64,000 nt of DNA from Gammaproteobacteria bacterium (GTDB lineage Bacteria; Pseudomonadota; Gammaproteobacteria; CAISUE01). Of the stretch, positions 52,305 through 62,292 are shown piece after piece; position 1 is the stretch's first letter, and each line of letters starts with the position of its first letter. The notes under the pieces were generated by a model that searched no databases, was not told the DNA's origin, and saw only the letters and a program-made list of their open reading frames with translations. Location: contig JAJNBD010000003.1 of assembly GCA_021156105.1 (NCBI GenBank), positions 1-64,000 on the forward strand. Reading direction: 5' to 3'. Position numbers and translations under genes: made by a program.

Positions 52305-53255
52305 GTGCTGCAAAAAAGACTCACGTTAACACTTGTGCTTAGTGCACTTCTTTGCCAAACAGGTGTAAGTATTGCTGACCCGTTATTACTCACTGACGCT
52401 GAAATGCAAAAACTCAAAATGTATTTTCCTAATGAAGCAAGTGAAAGCCATTTTGTATGGAATGGAGATCCTATTCCACTGACATTACCAATTGGAAAAG
52501 AAAAACGTATTGTTTTTCCAACGCCCGTAACCGTAGATGTGAAAGGGGTACTAAGTTCAGATCAGCTTCAAGTCATCGATAATGATAAATCGCTTTATCT
52601 TACAGCATTAAAACCTTTTGCGAATACGCGTATTTATATCACTTTGAATAATTCACAAGAAGTGGTTTTATTGGATGTGCAATCCTCTGATAAGGGTAGC
52701 GTATCAACCACTTATATAGATGTGAAGCAAAATAATAATGTGCCAGCTTTAAAAACTTCAAATGCAAGTGGTGCTGAAATTACTACTCGTATTTTTCATG
52801 CAGGACTCGATGAAGGCTTAAGTGCTTCGGAAACGAACTCTACTTCTTCGATGTCTGAGGGAGACACCTATGTAGCGTTAACGCGTTATGCGTGGCAACA
52901 ACTCTATGCCCCCACAAGACTTCTAGCAAACCCGTTAGGGATTAGCCGTTCCTCTATGCAAACTGAGCAACTGCAATCTTCATTGGTTTATGGCGATAAA
53001 GTTATTGCGCATCCTTTAGCGTCTTGGACACTTAATAACCTTTACATCACAGCAATTAGTTTGCGAAACCAATACTCACACCCAGCAACAGTGCATATTC
53101 CCCAAGACCTTTGTGGCAACTGGGTAGCTGCAGTGCTTTATCCAAGGGCACAATTAAGTTCTGCTGGAAATAAATTATCCGATAGCACCACACTGTTTGT
53201 CTTAAGTAGAGAATCTTTTAATAAAGCGACGGAGGTTTGTCATGTCAGCCCATGA
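52305..53255 (+). CDS. ICE protein, TIGR03749-like (TraK/VirB9-type)
   Basis: The 316-residue protein has a signal peptide (LTLTLVLSALLCQTGVSIAD). The beta-rich mature part includes RIVFPTPVTVDVKG and YLTALKPFANTRIYI, a VirB9/TraK-like pattern, and the C-terminal half has NPLGISRSSMQ and HPLASWTLNNLYITAISL. It is an outer-membrane core component. It starts with GTG preceded by a strong GGAGG, which decides the start. It overlaps the next gene by 14 bp. Confidence 0.85.
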   Translation: MLQKRLTLTLVLSALLCQTGVSIADPLLLTDAEMQKLKMYFPNEASESHFVWNGDPIPLTLPIGKEKRIVFPTPVTVDVKGVLSSDQLQVIDNDKSLYLTALKPFANTRIYITLNNSQEVVLLDVQSSDKGSVSTTYIDVKQNNNVPALKTSNASGAEITTRIFHAGLDEGLSASETNSTSSMSEGDTYVALTRYAWQQLYAPTRLLANPLGISRSSMQTEQLQSSLVYGDKVIAHPLASWTLNNLYITAISLRNQYSHPATVHIPQDLCGNWVAAVLYPRAQLSSAGNKLSDSTTLFVLSRESFNKATEVCHVSP

Positions 53256-54609
53256 AACAAATAAGCTATTACGCTATGGTGGGATTGCAGGAGGATTTCT
53301 TTTCTTTCTCTTTTTGGTAGCAGGTGTTAAAAGCTGTAGTCATCATGATGAAAAAGCTTCTACTTCTCCCAATGCAAGCAAATCCTCTTATGTGAAGAAT
53401 ATTGCATCAGGTGATAGTGAAGCTGAATCATTAGACACCTTAACAGCGGACCTGAATGCAACAAAAAAACAAATTGCCCAGGTTGTGAAAGATAATAATG
53501 ATTTACGGCAAAGTAATTCAGCATTACAAGCACAGCTTAGTCAGCAAACGGCAGCTTCGGTTGATGGAGGTGGAAAACAAAGTGATCAAAGTAGTAAAAA
53601 TAAAATAGCCGCAGATAAAACTTTAACGCAATATCCTATTGGTACCGGAAGTGTTAATCCTGAAAACATGACTCATGTTGCCAGTGCGAATATTCCGACA
53701 CCGGGCTCAGGCCAACCTTTAACTACGATTACCGATCTTACTGTTTCAGCTTCGCCCAAAGCTTCTTCCTTTGAAGCCAGAAATATGGATCATATTGGTA
53801 ATGATAACAACCGAAATAATGTAAATGTTGCCAGTAAAGAAAAGCCAAAGCCGATCCCTTTCTATACGATTCCAGCAAATGCGACGGCGATTCATGATCG
53901 TTTGATGACCGCCTTAGTGGGGCGTATTCCAGTCAAAGGCGTGGTGACCGATCCCTATCCTTTCAAGATTGTTTTTTCGGACGACACGCTAGCTGCCAAT
54001 GGTTTACGCGTACCCCATCTTAAGCAAATGATTGTTAGTGGATTTACCGAAGGAGATTTGAATTTAAAAACCGTGCGAGGTTGGGTGACTTCGTTAACGT
54101 TTGTTTTTGAAGATGGGACAATTAGTTCGGTGACTTCAAACGACAACAACATTGGAAAATTTACTAAAGAAAATGCACTTGCCTATCTTACTGATCAATA
54201 CGGTAATCCTATTCAAGGAACGTTAATTAGTAACGCGCCTGCCTATCTTGCGACGAAAGTCGGTTTGGGCGTTGCTTCCGGTTTTGCTACTGCTTATTCG
54301 CAAAGCCAAACCAATAATCAAACGAATGCTTTTGGGGGAAATAGTTCCACTGTCACCGGCTCACCTTTCAAATTCATGCTGGGACAAGGTGGGGCCAATG
54401 GCGCGAATCAGGCACAAAGTTGGTTTGATGACCGTGCTGAAAATTCGTTTGATGCGATCTATGTTCCAACCATCGATAAAGATGGTAAACCTGTCGAAAT
54501 TTCAGTGAACTTTGCGAAAGAAATTGCGATTGATTATAACCCAACGGGGAGAAAAATAAGTTATGACCACGATGAAACCACAAACCACACTAATGCTGAG
54601 CTTGATTAA
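53242..54609 (+). CDS. ICE protein, TIGR03752-like (TraB/VirB10-type)
   Basis: The 455-residue protein has one membrane helix (about 12-30), a coiled-coil and low-complexity region (about 60-200) and a conserved C-terminal domain with IPANATAIHDRLMTALVGRI, PVKGVVTDPYPFKIV, FEDGTISSV and YLTDQYGNPIQGTLISNAPA. This is the TIGR03752/TraB-like bridge between inner and outer membrane. Its end overlaps the lipoprotein gene by 47 bp. Confidence 0.88.
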   Translation: MSAHETNKLLRYGGIAGGFLFFLFLVAGVKSCSHHDEKASTSPNASKSSYVKNIASGDSEAESLDTLTADLNATKKQIAQVVKDNNDLRQSNSALQAQLSQQTAASVDGGGKQSDQSSKNKIAADKTLTQYPIGTGSVNPENMTHVASANIPTPGSGQPLTTITDLTVSASPKASSFEARNMDHIGNDNNRNNVNVASKEKPKPIPFYTIPANATAIHDRLMTALVGRIPVKGVVTDPYPFKIVFSDDTLAANGLRVPHLKQMIVSGFTEGDLNLKTVRGWVTSLTFVFEDGTISSVTSNDNNIGKFTKENALAYLTDQYGNPIQGTLISNAPAYLATKVGLGVASGFATAYSQSQTNNQTNAFGGNSSTVTGSPFKFMLGQGGANGANQAQSWFDDRAENSFDAIYVPTIDKDGKPVEISVNFAKEIAIDYNPTGRKISYDHDETTNHTNAELD

Positions 54610-55012
54610 GATTGTTCTGGTTAGTTTGTTTATTGTATTTATTGCTGGCTGTACCTCAATGAGTAGCGTAATGCCCAAACAAAGCTTAACGATGGAGAAA
54701 ATTTATGATGATACCGGTAAAACTAAAACAATGGATGAAAATGTTGATGAGAATACGGAGATAAAAGATGATAACTTAACGCATATGCGAAAAGAAGTAT
54801 CGCCCGCTCCATCTACGGCTACTTCGCTTTCTGAAAATGTGCCAGCTGGTCGTACTTGTCAAAGTTTTCATAAAGTTTCTAATCCAATGTTAAAGTTGTA
54901 TGTCTATCCCCACTTGGCGGGTAATAATGAATTACCTGTCCCTGGCTATACAACGGCTTTTAACGCTTACGAAAAAGATCATTATTCACTTCCCAGTGAT
55001 CAACCTTATTAA
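54563..55012 (+). CDS. ICE lipoprotein, TIGR03751-like (TraV-type)
   Basis: The 149-residue protein has a lipoprotein signal (LIKIVLVSLFIVFIAGC, lipobox IAGC). The mature end, FHKVSNPMLKLYVYPHLAGN followed by ELPVPGYTTAF, is the conserved part of the family. A second in-frame ATG at 54572 is possible. In related elements the TraC-type ATPase gene follows at once; here three other genes are interposed. Confidence 0.85.
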   Translation: MTTMKPQTTLMLSLIKIVLVSLFIVFIAGCTSMSSVMPKQSLTMEKIYDDTGKTKTMDENVDENTEIKDDNLTHMRKEVSPAPSTATSLSENVPAGRTCQSFHKVSNPMLKLYVYPHLAGNNELPVPGYTTAFNAYEKDHYSLPSDQPY

Positions 55013-55086
55013 GTGTTTACCACGTCCTTCATGTAATGCCCCTTCAAGTAAATCTTACAGCGTGTCAACAATAAGAGGTTATTTTT

Positions 55087-57105
55087 ATGCTGCTTGATAA
55101 AACGATGTTTAATTTTTTTGAACAAAAAGAGCAGAACTTTTGGAATAATTTATTGCTACTGGATCTATGGTTTTGGCAAGGAAAGCTTAAGAGAAATTTG
55201 GAGAAATTAAAAGCAGATTCAGAAAAAGAATTTTTAATTTTTAAGCGCCATCTGATGCTTGATGATCAAATTTCTGCTGAAATTATTTCTCAGCAACTAG
55301 AGCGCCGTAAAGAATATGCCATTGCTTTACTTGAACCAGTTTTTTATTTTCCTACCTACCAAAGCGTTGAACAAAGGAATTATATCGATACAAAAAAGCA
55401 TAATTATAAGTATATTCTTGAGGCTGAACAGCTTGACCAGCGTAAGTTAAAAACCGCTGCTCGTGTTCGTGTCGAAGTTTTGCAAGCGCATTTAGAACCT
55501 GTGTATCAACAGAGAATAGTTCCTGATAAAAAACGATCCGGGATTTTCTTTGATGAAAAACGTGCTTATCGATTATTACATAACAAAACTGTTGCAGATG
55601 TCATCGGAATTTCGAATAAGTTGCAATTATCTTCTTCAGCTTCATTTTCACTGGAAGCATTTGATCGATGTAGAAAAACTTCAAAACCTGTTGAACGGTT
55701 TCAAAGTTTTGTTGCGCATAGTTTTTCCTCATGCCATGAAGCTTGGGAAGCTTTGATGCAAGAATTATCTCGGGTAGAAGAAGCCATGCCAGGTAAAGTG
55801 GCTAGCTTATTCTTTGGTAAAACAAAGGAAGTTTGTATGTTTTGGCAAGGTGAACTTTATGTCAAACAAGTAGAAGCATTAGATGTGGCGATAAAAAGAT
55901 TTCAAACGCTAGTAGAAGCGTTTTATTATTGGGTTTCAAAATTACCTGTCACCGAAACCTTATCAGCCCAAGAGTTTCAAGGGTTTTTGAAGGTAATTGA
56001 GATGGAAGCCTCTCAATTACAGCGCTGGACTATCTACATCAATCACTTAGATACAACATTTTCTCAAGGACAGACAAAAGGTTCAACGACACAAAATCGA
56101 TTACGTTTTCATGCATTGTTAACACCGATAAATGACAGAATCAATCAGGTAGGTGAAAAATTAGTTCGTATTAAAGCCAATCAGCAGGGTTTAAGTAGAT
56201 CACGAGTTTTAACGAGTAGTGTACCTGCTGGTAGTGAAGGTCTTTCTCAAAAATCTACCTTAACTACTAAAGCAATATTAAATCAATTGGCGGAAGGCAT
56301 TCCTTTATCACAAGGAAATTTGGATAAGCTGCTACTTGAATTAAATACGCTTCATTCTGATACGGTTGCTTGGAAACAGTATCTTGAAGATCATAAAGCA
56401 ACGTTAGATAGCTTTAAAGAAAGAGTTAAAGGTTTGTTGATCAATAAAAATGCATTGTCAGAAATACCTTACTTAGAACAAGGGGTGCTTTTCTTTGCGA
56501 TGCTAGGTCAAGATCAAAGCTTATATGGCATTAAGAAAAATATTCAAATGCTAAGGGCGGAGTTTATGACTGACGAAGGCTTGGCTTCAAACGAGACTTT
56601 AGCAACGGTTGATAGGTGGTTAGCCAAAATTGGGACCACCAATTGTGAAAGGTTAGACCAACTTTCAAAAAGAAAAACGCAACTTGAATCGCAAATAGAT
56701 GCGGCATCACAGGCGTTAACAAGCCAGTTGCAACATATCAGCACGACTCATCCCACGATAGAAAATTTATTTCCTAACGTTCAACAGATTTTGAATTATT
56801 TTCAGCTTTATTATGTACAAGAGCTATCAGAATTGCCTAAAGAGCAGCTTTTAAATAAAGAGCTATTGGTAGAGTTTTTAAAAGCTGCAGGCATACCTGC
56901 AAGCACGATTTTTCAACCGTTATTTGCGTTATCTCACCTTTTTACGGAAATACGAAAGCTTAGTCATTGTCAAAGGATTATCCATGACGAAATGGTCAAA
57001 AATCCTTTGAGGAAATTAACAGAGGAAGATATTCAACGTACTTATGACGAACTTTATCGTGAAGAACAACAAGCGCCACAAGCGTCCATTACTATGAGGT
57101 TATAA
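55087..57105 (+). CDS. Large uncharacterised helical protein, cargo inside the transfer operon
   Basis: The 672-residue product is predicted almost wholly helical with several coiled-coil stretches (for example about 35-90, 350-440 and 500-560). There is no signal peptide or membrane helix. Recognisable pieces are only compositional (FFEQKEQNFWNNLLLLDLWF at the start; SRVEEAMPGKVASLFFGKTK in the middle). It interrupts the conserved TIGR03751-TraC order. The tail ends EEQQAPQASITMRL. It could be an element-borne effector or cargo protein; no function is assigned. Confidence 0.75.
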   Translation: MLLDKTMFNFFEQKEQNFWNNLLLLDLWFWQGKLKRNLEKLKADSEKEFLIFKRHLMLDDQISAEIISQQLERRKEYAIALLEPVFYFPTYQSVEQRNYIDTKKHNYKYILEAEQLDQRKLKTAARVRVEVLQAHLEPVYQQRIVPDKKRSGIFFDEKRAYRLLHNKTVADVIGISNKLQLSSSASFSLEAFDRCRKTSKPVERFQSFVAHSFSSCHEAWEALMQELSRVEEAMPGKVASLFFGKTKEVCMFWQGELYVKQVEALDVAIKRFQTLVEAFYYWVSKLPVTETLSAQEFQGFLKVIEMEASQLQRWTIYINHLDTTFSQGQTKGSTTQNRLRFHALLTPINDRINQVGEKLVRIKANQQGLSRSRVLTSSVPAGSEGLSQKSTLTTKAILNQLAEGIPLSQGNLDKLLLELNTLHSDTVAWKQYLEDHKATLDSFKERVKGLLINKNALSEIPYLEQGVLFFAMLGQDQSLYGIKKNIQMLRAEFMTDEGLASNETLATVDRWLAKIGTTNCERLDQLSKRKTQLESQIDAASQALTSQLQHISTTHPTIENLFPNVQQILNYFQLYYVQELSELPKEQLLNKELLVEFLKAAGIPASTIFQPLFALSHLFTEIRKLSHCQRIIHDEMVKNPLRKLTEEDIQRTYDELYREEQQAPQASITMRL

Positions 57106-57109
57106 ATTT

Positions 57110-57823
57110 ATGTTTACCAAAATTCATCCGACTTATAAAGCGAACCTCCTTGCTGTCATTAACCAATATTTAAAATCAAAGCCACAACATTCTTTAGAGC
57201 GTATTGAAGACATGGTGGCTTTAAGAAGGATTATTGAAAGTGATTATGAAGACCATTTGGATTTAGTAGTTGCATTAAAAAAATATGTCCAAACCATCAA
57301 TACAGGGTTTAACTTATTTGGCATTCCAAAACTGCATATTAAAACAGGAAGCAGTCGCTTGAAACAACATATGGAAGAAGCTATGCAGTCCATGAGCCTT
57401 GCCACCTTAAAAGAATGGGATGAGGCTTGTAAAGCCGAGCTTGAAAGAACTTATAGCAGCAATTCTTCGATAAGTACCGCTCCAAATATAGATGAAATCT
57501 TAGCGCGTTTACACGTAACGGAAAACGAGAATGAACGTTTGCAACAAGAAAGAGCGGTTTTGGAAGAAACTTGTCGGCAAATGATTTTGCAATATAACCG
57601 CTTGAAAGCTTCTTTTGAAACATTGCAAAGCCATCATCAAGAAAAGCAAGCTTTACTTGATCAGTTGATTGAAGAAAAGCATTGCCTAAGGAAATCAGAA
57701 TCAGTGGCTTTAAATGATTCTAGTGATATTGTTCAAGAAAATGACATTTTAGAAGAGGAACATTCTTTTAGCACGCCTATTTATACTTCAACACAGCAGC
57801 GTCAAAGTTTCCTCTTCCGATAA
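57110..57823 (+). CDS. Uncharacterised coiled-coil protein, cargo inside the transfer operon
   Basis: The 237-residue protein is helical, with a long coiled coil at about 127-190 (ARLHVTENENERLQQERAVL and MILQYNRLKASFETLQSHHQ) and an acidic Ser-rich tail. It starts four bases after the preceding stop, so it is coupled to the 672-residue gene. The two proteins may interact. No family is recognised. Confidence 0.72.
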   Translation: MFTKIHPTYKANLLAVINQYLKSKPQHSLERIEDMVALRRIIESDYEDHLDLVVALKKYVQTINTGFNLFGIPKLHIKTGSSRLKQHMEEAMQSMSLATLKEWDEACKAELERTYSSNSSISTAPNIDEILARLHVTENENERLQQERAVLEETCRQMILQYNRLKASFETLQSHHQEKQALLDQLIEEKHCLRKSESVALNDSSDIVQENDILEEEHSFSTPIYTSTQQRQSFLFR

Positions 57824-58087
57824 GTAACACAACGATACCTTAAGCATTTCCCATTTAACTTAAATTTAAGAACGCTACCGTTTCTTTAAGAGCTATTGCT
57901 ATGCATTTGGGTCAAAGTTTAGCGGTCACAAAAGGAGATAGAGAAAATATTAGTAAAATATAGACGTTAGGATCTATTTTTTTAAATATTAACTTGGCAT
58001 ATAAATTGCTCAATAAAGTAGTTACATGTAAAGTGATTGAAGGTTTTCAGCTCTGCTAAGACTACAGTAATTCTAAGGATAAATATT

Positions 58088-59299
58088 ATGTCATGGCAAC
58101 AACTACGAGAATTTTTAGCAAAACAAGCATCTAAATTAGTAAAAGACGTGCTTTTCCAAAAAAATTTAGCTAACCGATATTTAAATCATGGTTTTCCAAA
58201 GTATGAGGGATATAGTAGAGCTGAAGGGATGGCGAAATGGAGGCGTCATGTTCACAGAGCTGCTTTACATCCTTTTACCCCAGCAGCAACCAGGCTTAAT
58301 ATGGTAAGAATTAATACACCAATACCGTTCTTAGACTATTTTCCAGAAATTTATGGACTGGAGCTTACCGCATTTTTAGATGCTTACCTAGATCTGGAGA
58401 AATACAATCCTATAAGAAAAAAATGGCAGAACCGTGAAAATAAAGAATATCGACGCCGTCAGTGCTTCATGGGTATTCATACGGATATGACTGTGTCAAG
58501 AAATGATCTGCTTGGTTCAGATGATCCTAGTCGTACTCCAGGTCAAGCTCTAGCTTATTGGAGCAGGGAGCATTATCTACATGCTGCACAAGAAGCTAAA
58601 TATGATGCAGAAAGAGAGGCTGCTCAGCTTGGCGATGATATACTTTGGTTAAATGCTTTTGGTAACGTAGCTTTACTTAGTTTTTTTCATAACTTATATT
58701 ACTCAAATGAAAGAGAATTAATTTTAAAAATAGGAGGGCAGGAGTTTCGTACAGGACGTTTTTTAGCCTATATTACCTTTAAAGATTTCGTTATAAATAC
58801 CAAGAAAAATTTTATTCGTTTAGATCTTGATGAACTCGTCGTTGGCTTGCCTGTCTGGTTTGTCCCCTCGGAACACTTAATTCCTTTCGCATTTAAACTT
58901 ACTGGCAGTATCATGTTAGATCGGGATCGAGTAACTTATGATTTAAAATATAAACTTTTTGCTGAAGATGATTCTCATTATCGGCCTGTAAATTTTAAAG
59001 GTCTCCCAAATGAATATAAATGGGAAGTGGCTGATAAGAGGGAAGCAATGAGCGCTGTAGATAATAATTTAATGTTGTTCTTAAAAAATAGCCTTTCACA
59101 ACTACTTGTTGGAGCAATTAACTGCAAACATCCAGAAATGGTACCAGTTTCCTCCCATGGTCTTAAAATAGTAGAATTAAAGCAAGAGGAATCTTATATT
59201 CCGAGTAAGTTTTTTAATATAGGGAAAAAACCTCAAGCTGATAATGATAAAAAATTTAAAGACAAGCATTTTGTTTCAGATTTTAAGCCATCACCATAA
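58088..59299 (+). CDS. Uncharacterised protein, third cargo gene inside the transfer operon
   Basis: The 403-residue product begins SWQQLREFLAKQASKLVKDV, followed by a Tyr/Arg-rich mixed alpha/beta region with RKKWQNRENKEYRRRQCFMG and GQALAYWSREHYLHAAQEAK, and later IDLDELVVGL-like strands (LDLDELVVGLPVWFVPSEHL). No catalytic motif or export signal is recognised. The ATG at 58088 has AAGGA upstream and replaces an earlier frame start at 58037. The 264-bp gap before it and the 215-bp gap after it carry no gene, so it may have its own promoter. Confidence 0.7.
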   Translation: MSWQQLREFLAKQASKLVKDVLFQKNLANRYLNHGFPKYEGYSRAEGMAKWRRHVHRAALHPFTPAATRLNMVRINTPIPFLDYFPEIYGLELTAFLDAYLDLEKYNPIRKKWQNRENKEYRRRQCFMGIHTDMTVSRNDLLGSDDPSRTPGQALAYWSREHYLHAAQEAKYDAEREAAQLGDDILWLNAFGNVALLSFFHNLYYSNERELILKIGGQEFRTGRFLAYITFKDFVINTKKNFIRLDLDELVVGLPVWFVPSEHLIPFAFKLTGSIMLDRDRVTYDLKYKLFAEDDSHYRPVNFKGLPNEYKWEVADKREAMSAVDNNLMLFLKNSLSQLLVGAINCKHPEMVPVSSHGLKIVELKQEESYIPSKFFNIGKKPQADNDKKFKDKHFVSDFKPSP

Positions 59300-59514
59300 T
59301 TAATTAAAAAATAAATAGCTTTATTTTTTATTGTTTAGAGTTGCTATTTTTATTAAAGCTTAATCATTGTTTATGCTTTCAATATTAATTATAGCTCTAG
59401 GATTTCTCATACTAATAAATCTTGAAAAAAAATCATTATAAAGTAAAACATTTCAATCTAAATCAGCTAAATACAGAAAGCTTCTAAATGCAATTCATTT
59501 TGTAGGATATTTCT

Positions 59515-62292
59515 ATGACTAAAATTACCACTAAAGATATAGACCGCGGTTATGAAAAACGTCCCACAATCGCGAATTATTTACCTTGGAAAGACTATAA
59601 CAGCAAGCATAAATTATTTTTATTAGAAGATGGTAAAAGTTTGGGCGTGTGTTTTGAAGTTAAAGCAATCCCTTGTGAAGCCAGGCCTGAAGAAATGATG
59701 GAAGCGATTATGCGATCTATCACGGAATCTTTAAAAAATGCGATACCGCTAGAAAAAGAAAACCCTTGGATATTACAAGCCTTTGTAAAGCGTATTAATC
59801 ATTTGGATCTCACACTCGATCATCTTAAAAAGCATGTGGCTCAACAAGATACTCCTGACCTAACGGAGGCGTATTTAAAAACTTTAGAAGCGCATTTAAA
59901 GTATATTACCCAACCAGGCGGTATCTTCTTTGATCAGTTAGTGACGAATACGCATTTTCGAGGTGGGCGAATCCAAGTATGGCTTTGCTTATATCGTCGT
60001 ATGACGGATGAAAAAAATAAAGAAGTAGTAAATGATGCTCGCAAATTGCGAATTGAAGAAACGCTTCGTACTTCCCGAAAGCTTGTTGCTCAATTACGTG
60101 TTTGTGGGCTTCAATTAAAAAGAATTGGTCCAGAATTATTTTATGACTTAGTGACGTGGTTTAACCCTAAACCTAAACAAACAGCAGGAGATGTTAAACG
60201 ATTGGTACAATCCATCGACTTTCCAAACGATGAAGAAAAACCGTTTGGTTGGGATTTTTCTGAACAATTATTCTTTAGTGCACCAGATAGCTTTGCGCAA
60301 GGCTGGAAATTTGATGATCAGCCTCATAAAGTGCTGACCATTCAATCGTTAAGTAAAAATCCTGAAATAGGACATTTAACTGCCGAGCGTAAACGTCAGG
60401 TAGATGACAAAGTATTTACTTTAGTCGATCACTTACCCGAAGGCAGTATTTTTTCGATGAATATTACCTTCAAGGCATTGAGTGAAACCGAGTTTCACTT
60501 AAAAACCGTTTATGACAGTGCGATTGGTCATCATGCTCAAGCCGTTAAGGTTCGCGATGAAGTAGAAACTGCACAAGAAGCGATGGCACATGGAGATTAT
60601 TTATTTCCTGTGGCGATGGCCCTTTATATTAAGGCAGAAAGCGAAAGCGCTTTACGTGATATCGAATCCCAGGCAGAAGTCCTTCTCAATAGTAATGGAT
60701 TCAAGCTCATTACCGATGATGAAGTTTTTCCCGTCGATGCATACTTACGCTATTTACCGATGTCCTATGACTATAGCTTTGATCAACGAAATAGTTATCG
60801 TTCTAAGTATTTAACACTTAGTGATATTGCCAAGCTGCTCCCCTTTTATGGTCGAAGCACGGGTACCCATAATCCAGGAATTTTGTTTTATACACGCGGT
60901 GGCGAACCTTGGTTTTATGATTTATTTAAAGATAAAACCAAGAATGCGCACATGTTGTTATTGGGTGAAACAGGTACTGGAAAATCTAATCTTCTTAACT
61001 TTCTTATCATGCACATGCTAGCGTTTTATAACCCTCGTGTGTTTATTGTAGAGGCAGGCGGTTCATTTGATTTGCTGGGGGATTATTGCCAAGCCCATGG
61101 CTTAAGTGTCAACAAAGTCAAAATCGACCCACGAAATCCTGTGTCATTAAATCCTTTTGCTTCTGGATTAAAAATATTAGATCAGCTTGATGCTTTGGAT
61201 ACCTATCAGCAAGCGGAATATTTAAAAACGACCGGAGAAAAATTAGATGAAGCGCTCGAAAAACAACAAGCTTCTTCTCAAAAAGAAAAAGTGGTGGTGT
61301 CTACTGTTGCTGAAGAAGATGAGAATGAAAGCCCAGATATCTTAGGGGACATGGTATTAGCCACACTGTTAATGATTACAGGAGGTGAACATAAAGAAGA
61401 AGAGCGTATTACACGAGCAGATCGTATGCTCGTGATGGATGCGATTATTTATGCGGCAAAATTTGTTCGTAGCTCTGGTAAAAAGCAAATGATCGCTAGC
61501 GATATTATTGAAGGCTTTGAGCGTTTAGCAGACGAAATGGATCCTTCACGTGATGCTGAAAAAATTAAACGTGCGCGTGAAATGGCCGATAGTATGCGTT
61601 ATTTTACGAAAGATCCTGTTTCAAGTCGTTTTTTTAATAGTTACGGAGATCCTTGGCCGCTTACGGATGTCACCATTGTGAATATGGGACAATTCGCTAA
61701 TGAAGGTAATGAAGCTCAGCGTTCAATCGCGTTTGCAGGATGTGTCAGTAAAATTTTAGCATTAGCGGAAGCCAATCAATATAGCAACCGCCCTATCATT
61801 GCCTTATTTGATGAAAATCATCTTTTCACCAAAATTCCTTTACTGGCTGCCATTCAAACACGGATCACGAAAATGGGGAGGAAGCTTGGGCTGTGGGCAT
61901 GGTTAGCAACACAAAACTTACGTGACTTTTCGGATGAAGCACACAAAATGTTAGCCATGATTGAAACCTGGATATGTTTAGCGTTGCCACCGGATGAGAT
62001 CGACCAGATAGAAAGATTCAAACCGCTAACAAGCGAGCAAAGAGCATTATTTTTATCCGCACGAAAATCTCCAAAGCAATACACCGAAGGCGTCTTATTA
62101 AGTCCCAAAACACAAGGATTATTTCGCAATGTCCCTCCTAGATTGTATTTGGCACTTGCCATGACAGAACAGGATGAAAAAAATCATCGCAGAGAACTGA
62201 TGGAAAGGTTTGGCGTGACAGAGATAGAAGCTGCAGAAATGGTGGCAAAAGAAATGATGGCCTATAAACCGCCGGAGCACCTCGATGACTAA
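59515..62292 (+). CDS. Conjugative transfer ATPase, TraC/VirB4 family (TIGR03744-like)
   Basis: The 925-residue protein has an N-terminal VirB4/TraC domain (about 20-440) and a RecA-like ATPase with Walker A LLGETGTGKSNLLNF (about 480-494), Walker B RPIIALFDENHLF (about 755-767) and the arginine/QN motif AWLATQNLRDFS. It energises pilus assembly and DNA transfer at the inner membrane. The length and motifs match TIGR03744 of PFGI-1-class elements. Its last eight bases overlap the next gene. Confidence 0.95.
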   Translation: MTKITTKDIDRGYEKRPTIANYLPWKDYNSKHKLFLLEDGKSLGVCFEVKAIPCEARPEEMMEAIMRSITESLKNAIPLEKENPWILQAFVKRINHLDLTLDHLKKHVAQQDTPDLTEAYLKTLEAHLKYITQPGGIFFDQLVTNTHFRGGRIQVWLCLYRRMTDEKNKEVVNDARKLRIEETLRTSRKLVAQLRVCGLQLKRIGPELFYDLVTWFNPKPKQTAGDVKRLVQSIDFPNDEEKPFGWDFSEQLFFSAPDSFAQGWKFDDQPHKVLTIQSLSKNPEIGHLTAERKRQVDDKVFTLVDHLPEGSIFSMNITFKALSETEFHLKTVYDSAIGHHAQAVKVRDEVETAQEAMAHGDYLFPVAMALYIKAESESALRDIESQAEVLLNSNGFKLITDDEVFPVDAYLRYLPMSYDYSFDQRNSYRSKYLTLSDIAKLLPFYGRSTGTHNPGILFYTRGGEPWFYDLFKDKTKNAHMLLLGETGTGKSNLLNFLIMHMLAFYNPRVFIVEAGGSFDLLGDYCQAHGLSVNKVKIDPRNPVSLNPFASGLKILDQLDALDTYQQAEYLKTTGEKLDEALEKQQASSQKEKVVVSTVAEEDENESPDILGDMVLATLLMITGGEHKEEERITRADRMLVMDAIIYAAKFVRSSGKKQMIASDIIEGFERLADEMDPSRDAEKIKRAREMADSMRYFTKDPVSSRFFNSYGDPWPLTDVTIVNMGQFANEGNEAQRSIAFAGCVSKILALAEANQYSNRPIIALFDENHLFTKIPLLAAIQTRITKMGRKLGLWAWLATQNLRDFSDEAHKMLAMIETWICLALPPDEIDQIERFKPLTSEQRALFLSARKSPKQYTEGVLLSPKTQGLFRNVPPRLYLALAMTEQDEKNHRRELMERFGVTEIEAAEMVAKEMMAYKPPEHLDD

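Noticed and set aside
57901..57963. Short frame of 20 codons between the coiled-coil gene and the third cargo gene
   Set aside because: Too short, with no ribosome binding site of note and no context; treated as chance.
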